Below are positions 7,692 to 15,876 of a stretch of DNA of 15,876 nucleotides, piece by piece. The position numbers were made by a program, and so were the translations under genes. A model generated the notes under the pieces. That model was not told where the DNA came from and searched no databases. It saw only the letters and a program-made list of their open reading frames with translations. Location of the stretch: NCBI GenBank assembly GCA_947254895.1, contig CAMYEY010000028.1, forward strand, positions 1 through 15,876. Direction: 5' to 3'. The stretch's first letter is position 1. Each line of letters opens with the position of its first letter. Origin of the DNA: an uncultured Clostridia bacterium. GTDB lineage: Bacteria; Bacillota; Clostridia; Saccharofermentanales; DTU023.

Positions 7692-8327
7692 ATGCCGGAA
7701 AAATACGAGAAATTCTATCAATTACCTCAAGCCTGGCAGGACTTTTTGCAAGCCTGCCAAGCCTGCAAAAAGTGTGACCTCTACCAAAGTCGGCAAAATG
7801 TTGTGGTTTACAGGGGTGGGCTTGAAGCTAAGTTGATGCTCGTAGGTGAGGGGCCGGGGGCTAATGAGGATAAATTGGGAAAACCCTTTGTCGGCAGATC
7901 AGGTAAACTGTTGGACAGTCTTTTGAGGGCACAAGAATTCACAGAGGATGATTACCACATCTGCAATATTGTGAAGTGCCGTCCGCCTGGAAACAGGACT
8001 CCGACAGCAGAAGAAGCAATTGCCTGTAAAAATTTGTTTGGTCATCAGTTCAATCTAGTTAAGCCGAAGGTGATTGTCTTGATTGGTTCTACCGCTTATC
8101 GGTATTTTACTAATCTAGAAGAACCTATTTCCAAAGTGAGAGGAAGGTGGATTGAAAAACAGGGCTACTTTATCATGCCAACTTTTCATCCGGCATATCT
8201 TCTACGTAATCCCAGCAAACGCTTAGATATGTGGCAAGACTTTGCCCTGGTTAGGGAAAAGATGACGGCACTAGGTTTACTGAAACCGGTTCACAAGCCC
8301 TTCAATTTTGAGGATTGGCAGAGATGA
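7692..8327 (+). CDS. Family 4 uracil-DNA glycosylase (4Fe-4S)
   Basis: It removes uracil, arising by cytosine deamination or misincorporation, from DNA to start base excision repair. With the start at 7692 it has 211 residues. AGGAG at 7682-7686 lies 5 nt before this ATG, whereas an upstream in-frame ATG at 7662 would overlap udp and lacks a site. The family 4 motifs are clear: GEGPGANED (52-60), GKPFVGRSGKLL, CRPPGNRTP and FHPAYLLRNPSKR with His166. Cysteines C25, C28, C96 and C112 have the spacing (3, 68, 16) known for the iron-sulfur cluster ligands of this family. A 9-bp tandem repeat adds a further Cys22. The stop overlaps the uvrB start as ATGA, implying translational coupling. Older annotations call such proteins phage SPO1 DNA polymerase-related. 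Confidence 0.93.
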   Translation: MPEKYEKFYQLPQAWQDFLQACQACKKCDLYQSRQNVVVYRGGLEAKLMLVGEGPGANEDKLGKPFVGRSGKLLDSLLRAQEFTEDDYHICNIVKCRPPGNRTPTAEEAIACKNLFGHQFNLVKPKVIVLIGSTAYRYFTNLEEPISKVRGRWIEKQGYFIMPTFHPAYLLRNPSKRLDMWQDFALVREKMTALGLLKPVHKPFNFEDWQR

Positions 8328-10357
8328 CCGGGCAGGCTTTTGAAATTGTTTCTGATTACAAGCCCAGGGGTGACCAGCCTAAGGCTATAGACCAGTTGGT
8401 GTCTGGGATTAGCAGGGGGGACAAGGCCCAAACTCTCGTAGGGGTGACGGGGTCCGGTAAAACTTTTACCATGGCTAACGTCATTGAAAAAACACAAAAA
8501 CCCACTCTGGTGATCGCGCATAACAAGACCTTGGCTGGCCAGTTGGCAGCTGAGTTTTCAGCCTTTTTCCCAAATAATGCGGTTGAATACTTTGTTTCTT
8601 ACTATGACTACTACCAGCCGGAAGCTTATATTGCAGCCTCGGATATCTATATTGAAAAAGATTCTGCCATTAATGAAGAAATAGATAGGTTACGTCATTC
8701 AGCAACCTCATCCCTCCTCGAGAGAAGGGATGTGATAGTGGTAGCTTCAGTTTCCTGCATCTACGGTATTGGATCACCGGAGTCCTATAGGAGCATGATG
8801 CTCAACCTCCGTCAGGGAATGCAGAAGTCGCGTGAACAACTGGTAGAAGACTTGGTCAATATGCTTTACGTCCGTAATGATTTTGAACTGAGGCGAGGTA
8901 ATTTCCGGGTCAGAGGAGATGTTGTGGATATTTTTCCGGCTTCGTCTGAGGACCTGATTACTAGAATTGAATTTTTTGGCGATGAAATCGACCGAATTAT
9001 CGAAATTGATGCCCTGACATCGAGAAGCGTGAGAGGGCGGTCCTATACCCAGATCTATCCGGCCAGCCACTATGTTACGACTATGGAGAATACCAAGAGG
9101 GCCGTAGCGGATATTTTAGAGGAATTAGATGAGAGACTGGAGGAACTGAATAAGGCAGGTAAAATAGTCGAAGCTTACCGCCTGGAGCAAAGGACACGCT
9201 ATGACATGGAGCTCCTCTTAGAGACGGGTATGTGCAAAGGAATAGAAAACTATTCCCGCCATTTCGACGGTCGCTTAGTAGGCGTTCCACCCTATACTTT
9301 GCTCGATTTTTTCCCGGATGACTACCTCCTGATGATAGATGAATCACATGTCACAATTCCTCAGATTGGGGCTATGTATAATGGAGATAGGTCGAGAAAA
9401 CAATCTCTAGTAGACTATGGTTTCCGCTTGCCTTCGGCCTTAGATAATAGACCTTTGAATTTTAAAGAATTTGAAGCCAGGATGGGGCAGACTGTTTTTG
9501 TCTCGGCAACCCCCAGCAAGTATGAAAAGGAACATTCTAGCCAATTTGTTGAGCAGATCAACCGACCTACAGGACTCCTTGATCCTGTAATCTCTATCCG
9601 GCCTGTTGAAGACCAGATTAGTGATTTGATTAATGAAATCAAGGCCAACATTAAGGAAGGGGAAAGAACCTTGATCCTTACCCTGACCAAACGCATGTCT
9701 GAAGAGTTAACGGACTTTCTCTTGGGGGAGGGGCTTAAGGTCAAATATCTCCATTCAGATATTAAGACGGTAGAGAGACTACAGATTTTAAAGCAGCTCA
9801 GGGAGGGTAAGTTTGATGTCCTAGTTGGTATTAATTTGCTCCGAGAGGGACTGGACCTGCCAGAGGTTTCTTTGATAGCTATACTTGATGCAGATAAGGA
9901 AGGTTTTTTAAGGTCGACGACCTCCTTGGTTCAGATCATGGGCAGGGCGGCTAGAAATGTTCGCGGCCGGGTAATCCTTTATGCTGATGAGGTCACGGAG
10001 TCGATGTACCAGGCAATCACAGAAACAAATCGGAGACGAGAGATTCAGCAAGCCTTTAATAAGGAACATGGGGTTACTCCTCAAACTATCAAAAAAGAGG
10101 TCCACGATATTGTGGATACGGCTTATGAGTTAGACCAAGAAGAAAAAGTCAAACTAGCGGAAGATAAAGACGAATACCTGGATGAAACTGATCTGAAAGA
10201 AGTGGCAACTGCTGAGCTAAAACAGCTGATCCGTTCAGAAGAGGGAAAGATGAGGGAGGCTGCAAGACAGTTAGCGTTTGAAGAAGCAGCTGCCCTTAGG
10301 GACTATATCCTTATCTTAAAAGGTGAACTAGATGGACGACAGGATGGTGGAAAATGA
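8324..10357 (+). CDS. uvrB: Excinuclease ABC subunit B (UvrB)
   Basis: UvrB is the central helicase-like subunit of nucleotide excision repair. It receives damage from UvrA, verifies it, and recruits UvrC. The 677-residue protein has normal length. Visible parts in order are RGDQPKAI, Walker A GVTGSGKT (40-47), the damage-probing beta-hairpin beginning YYDYYQPEAYIAASD (from residue 93), Walker B DESH (339-342), FVSATPSKYE, the helicase motifs NLLREGLDLPEVSL and QIMGRAARN, and the C-terminal UVR motif (about 632-669) that binds UvrC. I chose the ATG at 8324, which overlaps the glycosylase stop as ATGA, over the TTG at 8315; the protein then begins MTGQAFEIVSDYKPRGDQP as in homologues. uvrA, often the next gene in Firmicutes, is not here. 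No terminator follows. Confidence 0.98.
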   Translation: MTGQAFEIVSDYKPRGDQPKAIDQLVSGISRGDKAQTLVGVTGSGKTFTMANVIEKTQKPTLVIAHNKTLAGQLAAEFSAFFPNNAVEYFVSYYDYYQPEAYIAASDIYIEKDSAINEEIDRLRHSATSSLLERRDVIVVASVSCIYGIGSPESYRSMMLNLRQGMQKSREQLVEDLVNMLYVRNDFELRRGNFRVRGDVVDIFPASSEDLITRIEFFGDEIDRIIEIDALTSRSVRGRSYTQIYPASHYVTTMENTKRAVADILEELDERLEELNKAGKIVEAYRLEQRTRYDMELLLETGMCKGIENYSRHFDGRLVGVPPYTLLDFFPDDYLLMIDESHVTIPQIGAMYNGDRSRKQSLVDYGFRLPSALDNRPLNFKEFEARMGQTVFVSATPSKYEKEHSSQFVEQINRPTGLLDPVISIRPVEDQISDLINEIKANIKEGERTLILTLTKRMSEELTDFLLGEGLKVKYLHSDIKTVERLQILKQLREGKFDVLVGINLLREGLDLPEVSLIAILDADKEGFLRSTTSLVQIMGRAARNVRGRVILYADEVTESMYQAITETNRRREIQQAFNKEHGVTPQTIKKEVHDIVDTAYELDQEEKVKLAEDKDEYLDETDLKEVATAELKQLIRSEEGKMREAARQLAFEEAAALRDYILILKGELDGRQDGGK

Positions 10358-10408
10358 CCTGGTTGGACCGGGGCTATATGAGACTATGCCAAGCTGTTAA
10401 ATTCATGT

Positions 10409-10426
10409 TACAATTTACAATATAAT
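10409..10426 (+). promoter_or_regulatory. Promoter region of the phospho-sugar mutase-dnaE unit
   Basis: A perfect TATAAT (10421-10426) is preceded by TACAAT (10409-10414), which itself follows TG at 10406-10407 (an extended -10). A weak -35 (TTAAAT, 10397-10402) sits 18 nt before TATAAT. The two -10-like boxes may be alternatives. The start codon is about 15-25 nt downstream of the likely start points. Confidence 0.55.
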
Positions 10427-10436
10427 CTATTGAGTT

Positions 10437-10441
10437 GGAGG
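10437..10441 (+). promoter_or_regulatory. Ribosome binding site of the phospho-sugar mutase
   Basis: GGAGG lies 7 nt before the ATG at 10449, ideal spacing that fixes the start. Confidence 0.75.
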
Positions 10442-10448
10442 TTTTTCT

Positions 10449-12200
10449 ATGGCTTTAGCACAAGACAGATATAAACTTTGGTTAAATGACCCCGATATGG
10501 ATGATAAGACAAGGATGGAACTAGAATCCATAAAGGATGATCAAGATGAAATTGAAGACCGTTTTTATAAAGACCTAAGCTTTGGCACTGCCGGCCTCAG
10601 AGGAGTACTCGGTGCAGGTACCAACCGAATGAATATGTACACGGTTGCCCGAGCTGCAGATGGTTTTGCACGCTATTATAAGGAAAGAGGCCAGGACTTT
10701 TGCAAGCGCGGTTTAGCTATTTCTTATGATTCAAGACACTTTTCAAAGGAATTTGCTCAACTTGTGGCCAGGATTTTTGTAGGCTATGGTATCAAGATTT
10801 ATATCGCTGATGAGTTGAAGCCGACACCCATGCTGTCATTTGCTATCCGACACTTCAACTGTGCGGGTGGTGTTATGATTACAGCCAGCCATAATCCTAA
10901 AATCTATAACGGATTTAAGGCCTATGGCGAGGATGGTGGCCAATTCGGTGCAGAGGCAGCTGAAAAAGTCTTGGAAAAGATGAATGAGAGGTCAGATTTT
11001 TCAGCTATGCTCAATGCAGCTCCCAGCTTGGAAGAAGCAAGGGCTAGTGATTTATGGCAAGAAATGGGAGAAGATTTTGACCGAGACTACAACGACATGT
11101 TGCTTCAAATTGCGATTAACCCTGAAGCCTGCAAGAGGCAAAAAGATCTGAAAATTGCCTATACGCCTCTCTATGGTACAGGCTTTAAACCGGTTACCAG
11201 GATTCTCAAAACTCTCGGTTTTGAAAATATACTTGTTGTCGAAGAGCAAGCTAAGCCAAATGGTGATTTTCCAACCGCCCCATATCCTAATCCGGAAGAG
11301 AGGGCGGCCATGTCCATGGGGATAGAGTTAGCAGAAAAAGAAAAAGCCGATCTTTTAATTGCAACCGATCCGGATGCTGACCGTACCGGGGTTGCTGTTA
11401 GGACTAACCAGGGTGACTTTATTGTCCTGACAGGAAACCAGATTGGTCTTCTTTTGATGGAGTATATTCTTTCTGAAAAATCTAAAAAAGGCATTTTACC
11501 TGAAAAATCTTTCTGCGTAACAACGGTTGTTTCCAGTAAGCTGACCCGGCGGATTGCTAAGGCTTATAAGACGGATTTAGCGGAGGTTTTGACCGGTTTT
11601 AAAAATATTGCAGAACAGATTTTTAAGCGAGATGAAAATGGTGATGAGCATTTCCAATTTGGCTTTGAAGAAAGTATTGGTTACTTGGCCGGAACCTCTG
11701 TCCGTGATAAGGATGCTGTTGTTGCTACTATGTTGATCGCTGAGATGGCTGCGGTTGCTGCTGAGCAAGGCAAAACCCTGTATGACAACCTGCTGGATAT
11801 TTACCATAAATACGGTTTTGCAGCTGAAAGGACCGTATCTATGCAGAGGACCGGCATCAAGGGTGCTGAGCAAATCTCAGGAGCTATGAAGATCTTGAGA
11901 GACGGCAAAAAGTTAGGTTTTGCTGACCTACCTATTGCTGAAATAAAAGACTTCCAAGTTGGTGACATAACGAATGTTAAAACGGGTGAAGTTATCCGGA
12001 CCGACTTTCCTAAGTCCAATGTCTTGCTCTACAGTTTGGATGATGAATTAGACTGGTTTGCCGTGAGACCGTCAGGTACTGAGCCTAAACTCAAAATCTA
12101 CCTCGGCTTTTATGATGATAGTGAGGAGAAAGCTCAGCAAAAACTTGAAAAATACCAGGATACAGTTGTTAACCATATAGAGGAACTCCTGGGAGAGTAG
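10449..12200 (+). CDS. pgcA: Phospho-sugar mutase (alpha-phosphoglucomutase / phosphomannomutase)
   Basis: The enzyme moves phosphate between the C1 and C6 positions of hexose phosphates, typically glucose-1-phosphate and glucose-6-phosphate. It thereby links glycolysis to glycogen, UDP-glucose and cell-envelope sugars. The 583-residue length matches the long Firmicutes PgcA type. Four hallmark segments are intact: GTAGLRG near the N-terminus, the phosphoserine loop TASHNP with Ser147, the metal-binding DPDADR (D307, D309, D311), and the sugar-specificity loop GFEESIGY. The C-terminal phosphate-binding loop RPSGTEPK (540-547) is also present. The GFEES loop favours glucose phosphates, but mannose activity is possible. 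The gene begins a new unit behind its own promoter, and dnaE starts 8 nt after its stop. With pgi and fba within 12 kb, it adds a third sugar-phosphate enzyme to the region. Confidence 0.93.
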   Translation: MALAQDRYKLWLNDPDMDDKTRMELESIKDDQDEIEDRFYKDLSFGTAGLRGVLGAGTNRMNMYTVARAADGFARYYKERGQDFCKRGLAISYDSRHFSKEFAQLVARIFVGYGIKIYIADELKPTPMLSFAIRHFNCAGGVMITASHNPKIYNGFKAYGEDGGQFGAEAAEKVLEKMNERSDFSAMLNAAPSLEEARASDLWQEMGEDFDRDYNDMLLQIAINPEACKRQKDLKIAYTPLYGTGFKPVTRILKTLGFENILVVEEQAKPNGDFPTAPYPNPEERAAMSMGIELAEKEKADLLIATDPDADRTGVAVRTNQGDFIVLTGNQIGLLLMEYILSEKSKKGILPEKSFCVTTVVSSKLTRRIAKAYKTDLAEVLTGFKNIAEQIFKRDENGDEHFQFGFEESIGYLAGTSVRDKDAVVATMLIAEMAAVAAEQGKTLYDNLLDIYHKYGFAAERTVSMQRTGIKGAEQISGAMKILRDGKKLGFADLPIAEIKDFQVGDITNVKTGEVIRTDFPKSNVLLYSLDDELDWFAVRPSGTEPKLKIYLGFYDDSEEKAQQKLEKYQDTVVNHIEELLGE

Positions 12201-12207
12201 GGCGTTA

Positions 12208-15200
12208 ATGGCTTTCACCCACCTTCACCTACATACAGAATATAGTTTGCTAGACGGGGCCAACCGAATCCAGGATTTGGTGCCCCGTCTTAAAGAATTG
12301 GGGATGACATCCTGTGCCATCACAGACCATGGTGTTATGTACGGGGTGATAGAGTTTTATAGGGCAATGAAGGCAGAAAACCTTAAGCCCATCATTGGCT
12401 GTGAGGTCTATCTGGCACCCAGGGGGCGACATGATAAGGTGGCAGGAGTCGATAGTAAACCTTACCACCTGGTCTTGCTGGCTAAGGACTATCAGGGTTA
12501 TCAAAACCTTATGCGGCTTGTTTCCTGTGCTTTTACTGAAGGTTTTTACTACCGCCCAAGGATCGATTGGGAGCTCCTCGAAAAGTACCATGAAGGATTG
12601 ATTGGCCTGTCTGCTTGCCTTTCCGGTGAGTTGGCTGTAACCTACCTCAGTCAAGGCTACACAGCGGCTAAAGAGGTCGCTTTACGCTATGCAAAACTTT
12701 TTGGTCCGGACAATTACTATATTGAAGTTCAGGCAAATCATTTGCCTGAACAGCTTAAGGTGAATAAGGCTTGGCGAGAGCTAAGCAGGGAAACCGGTTT
12801 GCCCTTGGTAGCTACTAATGATTGCCATTATCTTAAACAGGAATCTGCCAAAGCACATGAAGTCCTTGTCTGTATGCAAACCGGCAAAAAGCTTAAAGAT
12901 CAAGACCGGATGCGGATGGATAGCGATGATTTCTATATTAAATCAGAAGCAGAGATGTCTGAATTTTTTTCCGACCTACCTGAAGCCATCAGCAATACCC
13001 AGATTATTGCCGACCGCTGTAATTTAGAAATTCCCTTTGGTCAAATGCACTTACCTAAATTTGTGCCTGAGGACGGTTCTTCAAGTTCCGACTACCTGCA
13101 CAAGTTAGCAGAGCAAGGTTTAGCAGCAAGACTCAAAGAAAGAGGGGCTAAAGCTGCTCCTGAGGACTATCAAAGTCGCCTGAAACACGAGCTTGATGTC
13201 ATCAGAGGGATGGGTTTTGTTGATTATTTTCTGATTGTTTACGATTTTGTTCGTTTTGCCCATGAAAAACAGATTATGGTAGGTCCTGGCAGGGGGTCCG
13301 GTGGAGGTTCATTGGTTGCTTATGCCTTGCGGATAACGAATATTGATCCCCTCGAATTCAATCTTCTTTTTGAACGCTTTTTAAATCCTGACCGGGTATC
13401 GATGCCTGACTTTGACCTGGATTTCTGCTATGAGCGGAGGGGGGAGATCATCGACTATGTGACCGAGAAATATGGGGTGGACCACGTCTGCCAGATTATC
13501 ACTTTCGGGACCTTAGCAGCTAGACAGTCAATTCGTGATGTGGCAAGGGTCTTGGACCTCTCTTTTGCCGAGACATCTAATATTGTTAAACAAATCCCCA
13601 GTATGCTCAATATAAGGATTGACCAGGCCTTGGAGATGAGTCAGGATTTACGCAGGGAATATGATAATAATCCGCAAACGAAAGAGATAATCGATCTGGC
13701 TAGGCAATTTGAGGGGATGCCCAGGCATGCTTCAACCCATGCAGCCGGGGTCGTAATAGCTGATGTTCCGATCGTCGAGGTTGCTCCGCTCTCTGTTAAT
13801 GATGAAGCGGTGGTCGTTCAGTATGATAAAGATGTCATCGAAAGTATAGGCCTGATCAAGATGGATTTTCTCGGCCTTAGAACTTTGACTGTCATGCGCG
13901 ATACGGCAGAAATGGCAGCAAAAAATCATGGGGTCAAGATCGATTTTGATCAGATTCCTTTCGATGATGAAAATGTCTATAGAATGTTGGGAATGGGTGA
14001 TACAGCTGGTGTTTTTCAGTTGGAATCAAGCGGTATGACCTCCTTTATCAAGGAGATGAAGCCAAGTCGGCTCGAAGATGTAATTGCAGGTATTTCCCTG
14101 TATCGGCCGGGTCCTATGGAGCAGATTCCTAAATATTTAGAATCCCTGCGAAATCCGGATAAAATCAGCTATGATCATGAACTGCTGGAGCCTATCCTCA
14201 ACATGACTTATGGTTGTATTGTCTACCAGGAACAGGTCATGCAGATTGTTCGTGACTTGGCCGGTTTCTCTATGGGCCAGGCTGACAATGTTCGCCGGGC
14301 CATGTCCAAGAAAAAACCGGAAATTCTTCGCCGCTATAAGTCAATTTTCATCCATGGAGGAGAAGACGAAAGTGGCCGACAAGTTAAGGGGGCAGTGGCC
14401 AATGGCGTCCCTGAGCAGGTAGCTGATAAAATCTTTGAAGAGGTTGAAGCCTTTGCCGGCTACGCCTTTAATAAATCTCATGCTGCTGGTTATGCTGTCT
14501 TAGCTTACCAGACAGCCTGGCTTAAATACTACTATCCTGTTGAATTTATGGCTGCCATGCTCAACTCTTTTTTGGGTAATTTAGGAAAAGCCGCTTCTTA
14601 TGTCAGAGTTTGTAAAAAAACAGCCATAAAGGTCTTACCGCCTGATATTAACAGCAGCCAAGCTCGTTTTTCTGCACAGGATGGGGCCATTCGTTTTGCT
14701 CTGGGAGCCATTAAAAATGTTGGGGAAAAAGCTATTCAGCAGGTTATTCAAGAGCGAGACCATAAGGGAAAATTTAAAACTTTTGGAGATTTTATTAAGA
14801 GGATTGTTAAACTCGATATTAATCGTAAAACTGTTGAGAGCTTAATTAAATCTTCTGCTTTGGATTGCTTTGGTGTGCCGCGGGTCCAACTGATGGCAGT
14901 ATTTGAGGATTTTATGGCCAATGCTCAAAAGGCTAAGGGCCAGGCCATGGACGGCCAATTGAGTCTCTTTGATCTTATGGGAAAGCCTGATCAGGAGATA
15001 TTAGAACCAAACTATCCACAAGGGTTGAAAGAATATCCCCTGAGCCAACGCTTGGCGATGGAAAAAGAGGTCTTAGGATTTTATGTTTCAGGTAATCCTT
15101 TAGATGAGTATATTGGCTTGATCAAAAACTTAGTCAATCTGGAGAGCTCTCAGCTGAAATCTGAAGAGGATCCTCCCTTGGATAGCAGTCCGGATTTATC

Positions 15201-15836
15201 AAACCAAGATTTGACTGTTCCCGATATTAAAGTCCGCGATAGGCAAGAAGTTGTAATGGCTGGTATTGTTCTCAATAAGCAGGAACATCTTACAAAAAAC
15301 AATGATAAGATGGCTTTTTTGACCATGGAAGACTTGGAAGGTAGCTATGAACTTGTGGTTTTTCCCAAGGTGTATAATGAGGTTCGCTTTATTCTTCAAG
15401 AGAACAGGGTGCTTTTAATAAAAGGAAAAATTAGCCTTAGGGATGAGCAAAATCCTAACCTTATTGCTGATCAGATTATCGAGTTAAAAGCGGAACAAAG
15501 GCTTGATGATCCGGAGTTTGAGCCCTTTATGCAGAAGGCTACTTTGAGTGAAAAAGGTAAAGAGCTTTCTAATAGGGCTGAAGGACAAGAACTAGTCGAT
15601 GGTTCCAAGCAGGTGGCTCGGCCGGAAGCGGGAGTGGTTTCGGCTACCGGCCTAAAATTGGTCATTCGCTGTAGTGCGGATTTTACAAAAGATGACTATT
15701 CAAATCTTCTGGCTATGCTAGACTATTTTTCAGGTGACATTCCTGTAGCCCTTTACCTGGAAAAGGAAGACCGCTTTAGTAAGCGTATCTTTTCTATAAG
15801 CAGGGAGTATATTGAATTAATAGCTAACAGATATGG
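12208..15836 (+). CDS. dnaE: DNA polymerase III alpha subunit DnaE (3' end truncated)
   Basis: DnaE polymerises DNA at the replication fork. About 1209 genuine codons are visible, followed by adapter sequence, so no natural stop is seen. The N-terminal PHP domain begins HLHLHTEYS (His5, His7) and continues with TDHG (Asp40), GCEVYL (Glu66) and TNDCHYL (Asp205, His207), a largely intact metal site. The palm carries catalytic aspartates D401 and D403 in PDFDLDF and D553 in KMDFLGLRTL, numbered almost exactly as in E. coli. QLSLF (917-921) is a consensus sliding-clamp-binding motif. An OB fold spans about 1014-1095, then a charged linker, then the start of the C-terminal domain (GLKLVIR...). The last genuine residues, IELIANRYG, suggest few codons are missing. 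The ATG at 12208 lies 8 nt after the mutase stop, with AGGG (12199-12202) as a weak ribosome binding site. In many Firmicutes PolC would be the second replicase. Confidence 0.97.
14956..14970 (+). other. Beta-clamp-binding motif QLSLF in DnaE
   Basis: These five codons encode QLSLF, a full match to the bacterial sliding-clamp-binding consensus QL(S/D)LF, at the position (about residue 920) where DnaE proteins carry their internal clamp-binding site. Confidence 0.8.
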
Positions 15837-15876
15837 CTGTCTCTTATACACATCTCCGAGCCCACGAGACGTCCTG
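15837..15876. other. Illumina Nextera adapter at the contig end (not genomic)
   Basis: Bases 15837-15855 are CTGTCTCTTATACACATCT, the 19-bp Tn5 mosaic end used in tagmentation libraries. Bases 15856-15870, CCGAGCCCACGAGAC, are the rest of the Nextera read-2 adapter. The last six bases (GTCCTG) are probably the start of the sample index. The dnaE frame reads CLLYTSPSPRDVL across this stretch, the familiar translation of untrimmed adapter. The boundary could be one or two bases off if genomic bases happen to match. Confidence 0.97.

Noticed and set aside
8315..8323. TTG start for uvrB
   Set aside because: The ATG at 8324 gives the usual UvrB N-terminus and an ATGA coupling overlap; the TTG would add only MAE.
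10358..10448. A terminator between uvrB and the phospho-sugar mutase
   Set aside because: No stable stem followed by a T-run was found. Read-through from uvrB into the mutase and dnaE remains possible despite the internal promoter.
12250..12654. A minus-strand ORF of 134 codons inside the start of dnaE
   Set aside because: It is a shadow of the conserved PHP domain on the other strand and has no recognisable protein features.
15837..15855. A Tn5-type transposon end next to dnaE
   Set aside because: The 19-bp mosaic end is real Tn5-derived sequence, but it is followed directly by the Nextera adapter CCGAGCCCACGAGAC and stops six bases later. That is a library artefact, not an inserted element.

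Overview
The window looks like part of a chromosome from a moderately low-GC Gram-positive bacterium (Bacillota, Clostridia-like). The evidence is the protein sequences (Firmicutes-type Pgi, class II Fba, phospho-sugar mutase), strong AGGAGG-type ribosome binding sites, compact operons and U-rich hairpin terminators. The genus cannot be fixed from the sequence. The content is almost entirely housekeeping: central sugar metabolism, translation, nucleoside salvage, DNA repair and replication. I see no CRISPR array, phage gene, insertion sequence, tRNA or rRNA, and no gene-free stretch longer than 300 bases.

Layout, left to right. (1) The 3' end of pgi, cut by the window edge, ends in a hairpin terminator. 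(2) An extended -10 promoter drives a two-gene unit: a cytoplasmic sialate-O-acetylesterase-like protein with altered catalytic motifs, followed 21 nt later by valS. (3) A long bidirectional terminator is shared by valS and the convergent fba gene. (4) A 188-nt divergent promoter region separates fba (minus strand) from the plus-strand unit udp - family 4 uracil-DNA glycosylase - uvrB, which is tightly packed and includes an ATGA stop/start overlap. (5) A new promoter precedes a phospho-sugar mutase (pgcA-like) and dnaE, which runs to the right edge.

Functionally, pgi, fba and the phosphoglucomutase all act around glucose-6-phosphate and fructose-bisphosphate. Udp, the uracil-DNA glycosylase, UvrB and DnaE form a nucleic-acid salvage, repair and replication group.

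The last 40 bases are not genomic. From 15837 the sequence is the 19-bp Tn5 mosaic end, then the Illumina Nextera read-2 adapter, then six bases of an apparent index. The dnaE frame runs open through this artefact, so the true gene is truncated at about 15836, probably only a few codons short of its natural end.

I did not find a convincing undescribed system. The most biologically unusual item is the esterase-like protein at 741-2957, which has GESNM in place of GQSNM, LNP where IHP is expected, and an extra C-terminal domain.
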